Part shown: one piece after another, positions 18,679-26,910 of the stretch
Numbering within the stretch: the first letter of the stretch is position 1
Layout of the letters: every line of letters begins with the position of its first letter
Assembly: GCF_001659685.2 (NCBI RefSeq)
Contig: NZ_LXYE02000033.1
Coordinates: 1 to 64,000, forward strand
Origin: Labilibacter marinus
GTDB lineage: Bacteria; Bacteroidota; Bacteroidia; Bacteroidales; Marinilabiliaceae
Reading direction: 5' to 3'
DNA: 64,000 bases
Program-made: the position numbers and the translations under genes
Notes under the pieces: generated by a model
Databases searched by the model: none
Told to the model about the DNA's origin: nothing
The model's input: the letters and a program-made list of their open reading frames with translations, nothing else

Positions 18679-19644
18679 AAAAAAGCCAAATATTTAGTTA
18701 AAGATTTATTTACAGCTGATCCTTCAGCTCACGTTTTTAATGATAAATTATTCATCTATCCTTCTCATGATTTTGAGTCGGGAGTTCCTGAAAATGATAA
18801 TGGTGATCATTTTAATATGCGCGATTATCACTCTTATTCTATGGATACTATAGATGGGGAAATTACAGATCATGGAGTGATATTAGATGTGGAGGATGTA
18901 CCATGGGCAAGCCGTCAAATGTGGGATTCTGATGTGGCAGAAAAGAATGGTAAATATTATTTATATTTCTCGGCGAAGGATTATAATGATGTTTTTCATA
19001 TAGGTGTTGCAGAAAGTGATACGCCAGAAGGGCCATTTGTTCCTCTTACTCATCCAATGCGTGGTAGTTATAGCATCGACCCATGTGTTTTTAAGGATGA
19101 TAATGGTGATTACTTGATCTATTTTGGCGGTATTTGGGGAGGACAGTTGCAGCGCTATCGAAATAACAAAGCCATTGAGTGTGGTGCTGAACCAGCAGAT
19201 AGCGAGCCTGCTCTAAACCCTATAGTGGCAAAGTTAAGCGATGATATGTTGGAGTTTGCCGAAGAACCTAAACAGTTGGAAATTATTGATGAGGAAGGCA
19301 AACCTCTTTTAGCAGGAGATCATGATCGAAGATTCTTTGAAGCTTCATGGATGCATAAATACAAGGATAAGTATTACTTTTCTTATTCAACAGGAAACAC
19401 ACATTTGCTGTGTTATGCCACAAGCGATAGTCCTTATGGGCCATTTGTATATCAAGGGGTGATATTAACACCTGTAGTTGGTTGGACGACCCATCATTCC
19501 ATTGCCGAATTTCAAGGAAAGTGGTATTTGTTTCATCACGATTGTGTTCCTTCGGGAGGTAAAACATGGTTACGCAGCATGAAAGTGGTAGAGTTGGAAT
19601 ACAACGAGGATGGAACCATTAAAACGATAGAAGGTGAAGAATAA
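18676..19644 (+). CDS. Cytosolic GH43 beta-xylosidase / alpha-L-arabinofuranosidase
   Basis: Five-bladed propeller hydrolase that would remove xylose or arabinose from imported oligosaccharides. It has no signal peptide, so the cytosol is the likely site, downstream of the symporter. The three GH43 acids are visible: base Asp15 (TADPSAHVF), pKa-tuning Asp135 (SIDPCVF) and acid Glu222 (FFEASWMH). Further blade motifs are WASRQMWDSDV and GKYYLYFSAKD. The length of 322 aa fits a single-domain GH43, of the subfamily-1 type judging from the N-terminal motif. The gene overlaps the next GH43 by 11 nt, suggesting coupled translation, and has the structured leader upstream. Confidence 0.92.
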   Translation: MKKAKYLVKDLFTADPSAHVFNDKLFIYPSHDFESGVPENDNGDHFNMRDYHSYSMDTIDGEITDHGVILDVEDVPWASRQMWDSDVAEKNGKYYLYFSAKDYNDVFHIGVAESDTPEGPFVPLTHPMRGSYSIDPCVFKDDNGDYLIYFGGIWGGQLQRYRNNKAIECGAEPADSEPALNPIVAKLSDDMLEFAEEPKQLEIIDEEGKPLLAGDHDRRFFEASWMHKYKDKYYFSYSTGNTHLLCYATSDSPYGPFVYQGVILTPVVGWTTHHSIAEFQGKWYLFHHDCVPSGGKTWLRSMKVVELEYNEDGTIKTIEGEE

Positions 19645-21310
19645 CAGAAGAACTTTCATTCAATATTTATTCCTTGCCTGTATTGTATTCAGTGTTGTTG
19701 CCTGTGGAAATAAAGAAGGGAACTCGCAAGAAGTAATTCATAACCCAGTACTGCCTGGGTTTTATCCCGACCCTAGCATATGCAGGGTTGGTGATGATTT
19801 TTATATGGTAAATTCTACCTTTAGTTACTTTCCTGGTATCCCAGTTTTTCATAGTCGCGATCTGACCAATTGGAAACAAATTGGGCATGTTCTCAACCGT
19901 CCGTCTCAAATTGATTTGGAAGGTTTAGGTGTTTCTCAAGGAATTTTTGCGCCAACAATAAGGTATAATAAGGGTACATTTTACCTTATAACAACTTTAG
20001 TCGGGAAAAATGGTAATTTCTTTGTCACAGCAAAAGATCCCTCAGGCCCTTGGTCGGATCCGGTATGGCTTCCTGAAATTGATGGGATAGATCCGTCTAT
20101 TTTTTTTGATGATAATGATAGTTGTTACATTGTTAATAATGGACCAGCTCCTAATAACGAACCATTATATGAAGGTCATCGTGCTATTTGGATTCAGCAG
20201 TTTGATTTGAATGCAAATAAACTTGTTGGAGAACGAAAGATTATCGTTGATGGCGGATCTGATATTGGCAAAAAGCCAATATGGATTGAAGGTCCTCATA
20301 TTTATAAAAAAGAGGGTAGTTATTTTCTGTGTGCTGCAGAGGGAGGAACTGCTGAAGATCATTCGCAAGTAGTATTTAAAAGTAAATCCGTTTGGGGGCC
20401 TTGGCAGTCATTTTCAGGTAATCCCATTTTAACACAAAGTACCCTTCCTGTAGATCGTCCACACCCAATAACTTGTACAGGTCATGCGGACCTAGTGGAA
20501 TTACCTAATGGTAACTGGTGGGCTGTTTTTCTTGGTTGTCAGCCTTATGATCCATCGAATGAAAATTATTTCAATACAGGTCGAGAAACATTTATGGCAC
20601 CAGTTGATTGGACTTTAGGTTGGCCAATTATCGGCGAAAAAGATAAGGCGTTAAAACGTGAATATCCTAAGCCTATGTTGGACGAATATGCACCTGAAGG
20701 TTATCAAGCTTTGAATGGAGCATTTACAGTAAGGGATAACTTCGAAAAGGATACGCTTTCGTTAATTTGGAATTTTTTGCGCGTTCCGACGGATGATTGG
20801 TATGAATTAGAAAATGAAAAGTTGGTGATTGAATGTCGCCCAGTGCCATTAACCGAAGCTGGGAATCCTTCTTTCATCGGTCGGCGACAGCAACACGCTT
20901 TTTGTTCATCAACGGTTAGTCTGAATTTTCAAGCGCAAAATCCAAAAGAAGCAGCAGGATTAACGGTTTTTCAGAATGAAAATCACTTTTATGGCTTACT
21001 CGTTTCTAAATCAGAAGGACAAGATATTGTTCGGTTCGTCAAAACAGAAGAAGTATTGGCTGAAATGCCCATTGCAGACGAAGACTTTGACGGCTCCATT
21101 CAATTGCGTATAACAGCTCGTGGTAATTCATACGATTTTGATTATAGTACGATTGATGGAGAATGGGTTTCTATTGCTGCTAATATGGATGCTACTTTTC
21201 TGAGTACACGTACCGCTGGCGGTTTTGTAGGCGCTTATTTTGGCATGTATGCCTTTGGAGATTTGGGTAATCAGGCTGCTTTTGAGTGGTTTGAATATTC
21301 GGGTAAATAG
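19634..21310 (+). CDS. GH43 beta-xylosidase/arabinofuranosidase with C-terminal beta-sandwich, lipoprotein
   Basis: Two-domain GH43: propeller at about 34-330 and a concanavalin-like C-terminal domain at about 350-558, as in XynB-type xylosidases. Visible acids are Asp46 in LPGFYPDPSI, the Asp of DGIDPSIF and the Glu of WIEGPHIYKK. The start is GTG at 19634, inside the upstream GH43; it gives a hydrophobic signal with lipobox SVVACGN (Cys24), so the protein should be anchored outside the inner membrane. This pairs it with the cytosolic GH43: one trims before import and one after. It is the last gene before a 304-bp gap with a repeat fragment, so a transcript may end here. Confidence 0.92.
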   Translation: MKNNRRTFIQYLFLACIVFSVVACGNKEGNSQEVIHNPVLPGFYPDPSICRVGDDFYMVNSTFSYFPGIPVFHSRDLTNWKQIGHVLNRPSQIDLEGLGVSQGIFAPTIRYNKGTFYLITTLVGKNGNFFVTAKDPSGPWSDPVWLPEIDGIDPSIFFDDNDSCYIVNNGPAPNNEPLYEGHRAIWIQQFDLNANKLVGERKIIVDGGSDIGKKPIWIEGPHIYKKEGSYFLCAAEGGTAEDHSQVVFKSKSVWGPWQSFSGNPILTQSTLPVDRPHPITCTGHADLVELPNGNWWAVFLGCQPYDPSNENYFNTGRETFMAPVDWTLGWPIIGEKDKALKREYPKPMLDEYAPEGYQALNGAFTVRDNFEKDTLSLIWNFLRVPTDDWYELENEKLVIECRPVPLTEAGNPSFIGRRQQHAFCSSTVSLNFQAQNPKEAAGLTVFQNENHFYGLLVSKSEGQDIVRFVKTEEVLAEMPIADEDFDGSIQLRITARGNSYDFDYSTIDGEWVSIAANMDATFLSTRTAGGFVGAYFGMYAFGDLGNQAAFEWFEYSGK

Positions 21311-21614
21311 AGAGGGTTATTTAGCGTGAACCCATGAAGTCATTTTATGCCAGCGGCGGTCTTTTTTGTTTACTCGACTGAAGGAAGAAAGTAAAAGCCT
21401 GTCTGGCTTGAAGACAAGGTTCTGCATTATATAAGCATAAAGATTTTGTTGGGTACTTGTGAAAGACTAACACTAATAAAAGTCTGTGGTGAAAATTAAA
21501 TAGTATAAGTGGAAGTTCTAGTGGTATAGCAAAAACGTAATTCTTACTTGGGGAATATAATATACCATTAGGCTTTTGCTTACTGTATAGAAACTCAAAT
21601 TATAATTAAAAACC
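21311..21614. other. Non-coding gap with a partial palindromic repeat (copy C)
   Basis: Positions about 21341-21415 match the 3' part of the repeats at 38.6 and 39.9 kb: a GATTTTATC-like start, GCGGCGGTCTTTTTTGTTTACT, then GAAGAAAGTAAAAGCC and a GGCTT arm. TTTACT and AGTAAA can pair, as can AAGCC and GGCTT. The rest (21416-21614) is AT-rich; I see no gene or clear promoter in it. Confidence 0.55.
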
Positions 21615-22910
21615 ATGCGTTATTATATACTGATTACCTTTGTTTTACTTGCTACATTTCTTAAACCTTGTGAATTATTTGCGCAAGAATATAGTATCTC
21701 CACTCAAAAAGATTGTTTGCATCAATACGCTGGTCATTGGGTGAGTACCATTCATCCTAATACCGATTCTATAGCACCCATTCCGCATCTTAAGATGATT
21801 AATACATCTAACTTTAATCATCATTCTTTAAACGTAGAAGTACTGCAATTTAAGGATGATTTGTATCAACCCATTTTACAGGAATTAATTGGTTATGATA
21901 TTCTAAGTCAGAAGATTTTTGCCTCTGGGCACAATGCAAAGGGAGAATTCTTTACAGGTAAAGGCGGCTTTATTTCTCCATCAGAATGGCATATGCAAGA
22001 TTCTGACTTAAAGGGTAATAAGACAATAAGTGTCGTTTTTAATTTTATGAGTCAAACCGATGTTGTTGTAGAAGGTTTTAATACTGATAATAAGAGTATA
22101 TGGAAGACCAGGTATATCAAGCAAAATCCGAAAGATAAAAATATAGGTATTCAGTTAGTATCTGTGAAAGAGGCAATAGAAATAGCTCCATTAAAAACCT
22201 TAGAACAATTAAGTAGGATGGGATTTAGCTACGTGGAGACTTTTGTATACGACAAGGGTCTTTTTTATGGTATGAGCCCTGCCGAATTTAAGCAAGAAGT
22301 AGAAAAAGTAGGGATGAAATTTATAGGTTCCATGACCTTTTATGATAAACCGAGTAAGGACAAATGGGATGAGGCTTTAAATTGGTGGAACAAGTGTATC
22401 ATAGATCATAAAAAAGCAGGAGTAAGTTACATTTCAACATCGAATCATCAATTGAAGCAAGTTAAAACAAAAGCTGAGTTACTGGAGTATTGCGATTATT
22501 ATAATAAGGTTGGGGAGCTATGTGCCGAAAATGGAATCAACTTCGTGTATCATAATCATAGTGATGAATTTTTAGAGGTGGAAGATGTTATCATTTATGA
22601 TTATTACCTCCAAAATACCAATCCCCAATGGGTATTCTTCCAACCTGATTTTTACTGGATGCACATAGGTGGCGCCAATCCAATTTTTTACTTCAAAAAA
22701 TACCCCAATAGATTTATTAGTTGGCATGTAAAGGATTTTCAAGAATTAGGTAGAAGTGGGAAAATAGATTTTGATACGATATTTATTTTCAGCAAAATAG
22801 CAGGACTTAAACATGTAATTGCAGAGGTGGAAGATTATAATTATCCTCCTATATACAGTATCAATTTGGCATGGGAGTATTTGTACTATAATAGTTTAAA
22901 AGATGAATAA
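21615..22910 (+). CDS. Secreted sugar isomerase/epimerase-like TIM barrel with an N-terminal extra domain
   Basis: The C-terminal part (about 185-431) is a xylose-isomerase-like TIM barrel (AP-endonuclease-2 group): GIQLVSVKEAI, LEQLSRMGFSYVETF, FVYHNHSDEF, FFQPDFYWMHIGGANP, WHVKDFQELG and VIAEVEDYN. Metal ligands would be Glu, His and Asp in these motifs. The N-terminal part (about 25-170) is a separate beta-rich region (QYAGHWVSTIHPNT, LKMINTSNFNHHSLNVEVLQF, SEWHMQDSDLKGNKTI) that I do not recognise with certainty; it resembles lipocalin-like or DUF1579-like proteins. A signal peptide ends at LFAQ, so it is exported. The gene overlaps the ThuA gene by 8 nt. The substrate is unknown; link to xylan side groups or keto-sugars is inference. 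Confidence 0.75.
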   Translation: MRYYILITFVLLATFLKPCELFAQEYSISTQKDCLHQYAGHWVSTIHPNTDSIAPIPHLKMINTSNFNHHSLNVEVLQFKDDLYQPILQELIGYDILSQKIFASGHNAKGEFFTGKGGFISPSEWHMQDSDLKGNKTISVVFNFMSQTDVVVEGFNTDNKSIWKTRYIKQNPKDKNIGIQLVSVKEAIEIAPLKTLEQLSRMGFSYVETFVYDKGLFYGMSPAEFKQEVEKVGMKFIGSMTFYDKPSKDKWDEALNWWNKCIIDHKKAGVSYISTSNHQLKQVKTKAELLEYCDYYNKVGELCAENGINFVYHNHSDEFLEVEDVIIYDYYLQNTNPQWVFFQPDFYWMHIGGANPIFYFKKYPNRFISWHVKDFQELGRSGKIDFDTIFIFSKIAGLKHVIAEVEDYNYPPIYSINLAWEYLYYNSLKDE

Positions 22911-23649
22911 AGCTTTATTGATTGTTGTTTTTATTATTTTCTCATTAGTAGATATGTGCGCACAAGATCAATTTAAATTATTGCTATTTACACATCATGA
23001 CGAATGGCATTCTGAATGTATTCCTGCAGCTGTTCAGGCTTTTGAAAAGATGTCGGAAGAAAATCAATTTCATTTTGATTGGACACAATTACCCAAAGAA
23101 CTAGAAACTAAGTTACCCGAATATGATATTGTGGTATTTGTAAATGCGAATACAGATGTGTTAGATAGTGCTCAAATACAAGCCTTAAAACGTTTTGTAA
23201 ATCGAGGGGGTGGTTTTGTAGGAATACATGCCGCCTCTGCTGCAAAAATAAGAAACGAATGGTTTGATGGATTAATTGGCGGCGTTTTTACAAACCATCC
23301 AAAATTTCAAACAGCTCTTGTAGAGGTAAAGGAAGGTACTCATCCTTCAGTTTTACACTTACCTCAAAAGTGGCTTTGGAGCGATGAATGGTATAATTTT
23401 GAAAAAATAGAAGTAGATAAGCTTAACGTGGTTTTAACCGTGGATGAAACATCTTACGATTATTCGGCAGGTTATGATGATATTCCGCTTAGTGGAATGG
23501 GAGATGAACATCCTATAGCATGGTATCATGAGTATGAGGGAGGAAGAGTTTTTTATACATCTCTAGGTCATAAACCTGAAGTATATAAAAATAACAATTT
23601 TTTAAAGCATATATTAGGTGCCATATATTGGACATTAAATGAAAAATAA
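22903..23649 (+). CDS. Secreted ThuA-like protein
   Basis: ThuA-domain protein (glutamine-amidotransferase-like fold), often found beside sugar isomerase/epimerase and dehydrogenase genes for unusual sugars; the exact reaction is not established. A signal peptide (to DMCAQ) precedes the domain. Family motifs seen are LLLFTHHDEWHSECIPAA, DIVVFVNAN, FVNRGGGFVGIHAAS, FTNHPKF, WSDEWYNF and GMGDEHPIAWYHEYEGGRVFYTSLGH. The length of 248 aa is complete for a single-domain form. The 8-nt overlap with the TIM-barrel gene suggests that the two proteins are made together and act on the same compound. Confidence 0.85.
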   Translation: MNKALLIVVFIIFSLVDMCAQDQFKLLLFTHHDEWHSECIPAAVQAFEKMSEENQFHFDWTQLPKELETKLPEYDIVVFVNANTDVLDSAQIQALKRFVNRGGGFVGIHAASAAKIRNEWFDGLIGGVFTNHPKFQTALVEVKEGTHPSVLHLPQKWLWSDEWYNFEKIEVDKLNVVLTVDETSYDYSAGYDDIPLSGMGDEHPIAWYHEYEGGRVFYTSLGHKPEVYKNNNFLKHILGAIYWTLNEK

Positions 23650-23672
23650 TACCGAATTATACTATTTGCGAA

Positions 23673-25370
23673 ATGATTTTATTTAAACGTTTTCCCCTTG
23701 TTTATTGGGTTATAATCATGCTTGGTTTTATCTCGTTTCATTCGAGTGCTCAAAATTTAATTCCATTACAATGGACTGTTAAATTTGAAAAAAATGCTAT
23801 TTCAAAAGATGTATCTCTTCTTAGATCATGGGAAAGACAAGGAGTTGGATATATCAATTGTAAAGGGGCAATTTCAACAAGTTTTAAAATTCCACCTGCT
23901 CATCAAGATTCGAGCTATACGTTGGAGGTAAGTTTACGAATGGATATTGAAAATATCCTTATTAATGGAAACAAAATTGGAGGTGATATTGTGAATCATT
24001 TCCAATGGTCTAAAAAGCCTAAATACCCTATAAATACTTTTTCAATTTCGGCTGAGCAGTTAAATGTAGATCAAGTAAATACGATTACCATTCAATTTTC
24101 ATCGCTGTCATATACAGGTGGTTTTAGTCATAATCAGGTAAGCTTATTTCCACAAAACGGAAAAAAAACTTCAGAACTTCAGCTTAGTTTAAATAAAGAA
24201 GATCATTGTTATTCCAGAGGTGAAGAAGTGATTCTTCAGGTGAATAGCAATATTGCGGAAAGGGGTAATGCCATTATAAAAGTAAGAAATGATTTTTCAG
24301 AACTTCTTTTAACTAAAGAGGTAGCGCTTAATAAGGAAGGAAGCAACACTTTTTGTTTAACAGATTTTCTGTCATTACCTGGGTTTTATGAGATATCTGT
24401 TACTTGTAATAATAATGGTTATACAGGAGGTGTAAAGTGGCTAACTATCGCTCCAACCGAAGTTGAAGATATAGATGTGGCCCCTGTGGGTTTTAATGCG
24501 TATTGGTCACAGGCCTTGGATGAATTAGCTCAAATTGAACCAAACTTTAGTGTTACGCGAGTAGATAGCTTATGTTCTGATGAGAAAAATGGATATGTAG
24601 TTGAGATGCAATCATTGCAGGATAAAAAGATCAAGGGGTATTTTTTCACTCCCAAACAGGCTGGAGTATATCCTGCTATTTTGCACTTACCCGGGTATGG
24701 ATATGGCTTTAATAATATCAAGGGCTTTAAAAATAATTCGGATAATGTAATAGAACTGGCCTTATGTGTTAGAGGACACGGAATAAGTAAAAATGCATTT
24801 CCATTTGATAATTCGCCTGGATTTTTCGGTCATGAAATTTGTAATGTAGATGAGTTGGCTTATCGATCTATATACATGGATTGCATACGGGCTGTCGATT
24901 TTTTATATAGCCAAAAGATGGTGGATACAACCAGAATTGGTGTATTTGGAGGTAGCCAAGGAGGAGGCTTGGCTATAGCAACTGCAGGTTTAGCACATGA
25001 TAGGGTTAACGCTTGTGCCTATTTTGATCCATTCCCATGCGATTTAAATAATCACATTAAAACCAGAACTATCGTAGCAGATGAAATAAAAGGATTCCTT
25101 GATTTTTATAACAATTCATGCTCATATGAACAGAGTATACAAAATCTAAGTTTTATCGATACAAAATTCTTTAGTCAAGCGATTACTTGTCCAGTATATT
25201 ATACTACTGGCTTATTTGATGATGACTGTCCTTCTCGATTAGGTTTTTCGGCTTATAATAAGATGTCTGCAGAAAAAAAATATACCATTTTTCCCAATGA
25301 TAGCCATATTGGAGAATCTGGATATTACGAAGAATCTATGTCGTTTCTGAAAAAGGAACTTCATTTTTAG
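23673..25370 (+). CDS. CE7-type acetyl xylan esterase with N-terminal beta-sandwich
   Basis: Alpha/beta hydrolase of the acetyl xylan esterase / cephalosporin-C deacetylase group, expected to remove acetyl groups from xylan or xylo-oligosaccharides. The signal peptide ends at HSSAQ. Residues about 30-260 form beta-sandwich segments (SYTLEVSLRMDIENILINGNK shows a lectin-like form in part), and the catalytic domain is at about 265-565. The triad appears to be Ser428 (GGSQGGG), Asp516 (TGLFDDDCPS) and His545 (NDSHIG). YFFTPKQAGVYPAILHLPGYGYG and RSIYMDCIRAVDFL are family features. Most CE7 enzymes are about 320 aa, so the N-terminal domain is an addition. It closes the same-strand run, 24 bp after ThuA. 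Confidence 0.87.
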   Translation: MILFKRFPLVYWVIIMLGFISFHSSAQNLIPLQWTVKFEKNAISKDVSLLRSWERQGVGYINCKGAISTSFKIPPAHQDSSYTLEVSLRMDIENILINGNKIGGDIVNHFQWSKKPKYPINTFSISAEQLNVDQVNTITIQFSSLSYTGGFSHNQVSLFPQNGKKTSELQLSLNKEDHCYSRGEEVILQVNSNIAERGNAIIKVRNDFSELLLTKEVALNKEGSNTFCLTDFLSLPGFYEISVTCNNNGYTGGVKWLTIAPTEVEDIDVAPVGFNAYWSQALDELAQIEPNFSVTRVDSLCSDEKNGYVVEMQSLQDKKIKGYFFTPKQAGVYPAILHLPGYGYGFNNIKGFKNNSDNVIELALCVRGHGISKNAFPFDNSPGFFGHEICNVDELAYRSIYMDCIRAVDFLYSQKMVDTTRIGVFGGSQGGGLAIATAGLAHDRVNACAYFDPFPCDLNNHIKTRTIVADEIKGFLDFYNNSCSYEQSIQNLSFIDTKFFSQAITCPVYYTTGLFDDDCPSRLGFSAYNKMSAEKKYTIFPNDSHIGESGYYEESMSFLKKELHF

Positions 25371-25407
25371 GAAAAAACAAACATCTTAATAATCCTTTAG
25401 CTAGAGT

Positions 25408-26643
25408 CTATTCATCCAGTGGGGTATATTCCAACATTAAGTCGCCATTAACTAATCTATTTTCGTTATCTACTCCACTAAAAACACCTTCTTGCTTTGA
25501 TTTACCTCCTTTTAAAAAGTATGTTTTAACGTAAATATTAACCCTTTCCATAATAATGATTCCTGAAAAAGTAAAACGAAAATTTAGAATAGAACCTTTG
25601 TTAATCATTTCAAAGCGATCCTTTTCAATATGAACATTCTCAGTTAGTGATATAATTTTATAGTTGTATGGTAGAATCTTAAATTCAATTACCTCGTTAA
25701 AAACATCTTTAAAACCAAAAACAAACTTATAAATACCAGGGATTTTACCGTATATAGAAGCATAAGGCGTATTATGTGATAGTTCTAAATAATGTTTACC
25801 CACAATATTGTTACTATTTACAATTCGCTTGTCACGGACTTCCATAGCAATATATGCAGGAATTTTTTCATTTTGGGCTTGGTGCTCCATCATTTCTTTT
25901 GTCTCGCAACGTTCTAGGATGGTTCTGCCTGCTACGGTATTGGTATAAACATCAAAGGTGCAATAGGTGCCAACCATATAGTTAATGCTCGACGGCGATT
26001 TGTGTCCGATGTAATAGATTTCGCTTGCTCCATCTAGGTTTTTTCCTCCAGATATAGTTTTGGTGCGCATGTAAATGGTATCACCCTGGCGATGAACGGT
26101 GCCGTTACTGTAATGTTCTCTAATGGTTCCATCAGGCAGTGGGTAAAGAAATATGTGTTGAATTCTTTTCCAATTATTACTGATGATGGTTTTTCCTTTA
26201 ATAATTATATCATCTTCACCAAAATAGTAGTTGATATAGTAAAAACTAATATCCTCTTTATTATCCTGAATTAAACTGTTTTGTCGGTCAATATCGTAAT
26301 CCGATATGGGATTATCGTTAATAAATTGTTGTATGTCATTGTAACCCAAGTAAAGCAGAATGATGTTTTTATAGTGCTCATTAATTTTTATAGAGGACTT
26401 ACCTTTTTCAACATCCCTATACTTATCGTATAAGTATTTACCATTAATAACATCTGAGCCAATTTTTTCGAAGTCGGATTTTATACTAGGTTTCGTTTCG
26501 TCAAATGCTCCATATCCAAATAATTGAAACATTTTAGGAAGCTTTTGTAGCTTATGCTTCGATTTATATGTTTCAATAACCTGGTCAATTAGTACTTTAA
26601 AATACTCCGAGGTTAACTCTATAGCTCCAGATTGTTCTTGCAT
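25408..26643 (-). CDS. Protein of unknown function with helical N-terminal domain
   Basis: I do not recognise a named family. The reading frame could begin at 26697, but the Met at 26643 (MQEQSGAIEL) gives a soluble, more convincing N-terminus. Residues about 1-110 are helical and charged, and end in IILLYLGYNDIQQFIND. This resembles a small N-terminal domain that I associate with Bacteroidota proteins having varied C-termini, where a YLGYxxFxxF-like motif closes it. The rest (about 130-411) is beta-rich, with repeated Tyr/Thr-rich strands (TIISNNWKRIQHIFLYPLPDG, GDTIYMRTKTISGG). No signal peptide or membrane segment is visible. The gene is convergent with the esterase and divergent from the TonB receptor gene. 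Confidence 0.7.
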   Translation of the reverse strand: MQEQSGAIELTSEYFKVLIDQVIETYKSKHKLQKLPKMFQLFGYGAFDETKPSIKSDFEKIGSDVINGKYLYDKYRDVEKGKSSIKINEHYKNIILLYLGYNDIQQFINDNPISDYDIDRQNSLIQDNKEDISFYYINYYFGEDDIIIKGKTIISNNWKRIQHIFLYPLPDGTIREHYSNGTVHRQGDTIYMRTKTISGGKNLDGASEIYYIGHKSPSSINYMVGTYCTFDVYTNTVAGRTILERCETKEMMEHQAQNEKIPAYIAMEVRDKRIVNSNNIVGKHYLELSHNTPYASIYGKIPGIYKFVFGFKDVFNEVIEFKILPYNYKIISLTENVHIEKDRFEMINKGSILNFRFTFSGIIIMERVNIYVKTYFLKGGKSKQEGVFSGVDNENRLVNGDLMLEYTPLDE

Positions 26644-26724
26644 AAATATATTCCTAAAATAAGATTTAAAATTATTGAAAATATTAATCGTAAGCAAAAT
26701 GAATAGGAATTAATTTGTGCGATT

Positions 26725-26732
26725 TAACTTTG
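26725..26732 (+). promoter_or_regulatory. Candidate -7 element upstream of the TonB receptor
   Basis: TAACTTTG matches TAnnTTTG in the 267-bp divergent region. No TTTG is found 19-21 bp upstream, and the start codon is 178 bp away, so support is weak. Confidence 0.25.
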
Positions 26733-26910
26733 TATAGAATTCAGATGGATATTTACTTTTGGTACAGTAATAAACACATGATGAAAAGGCAATGATAAAA
26801 AAGTTCTCACCTACTTACTGTTAGGTATACCTATTGGTAATCAAGTAGCACATGAGAATAATACTTTTGAGGAGTTGCATTTATGACCATAAAAATTAAA
26901 ATCTAAACAG

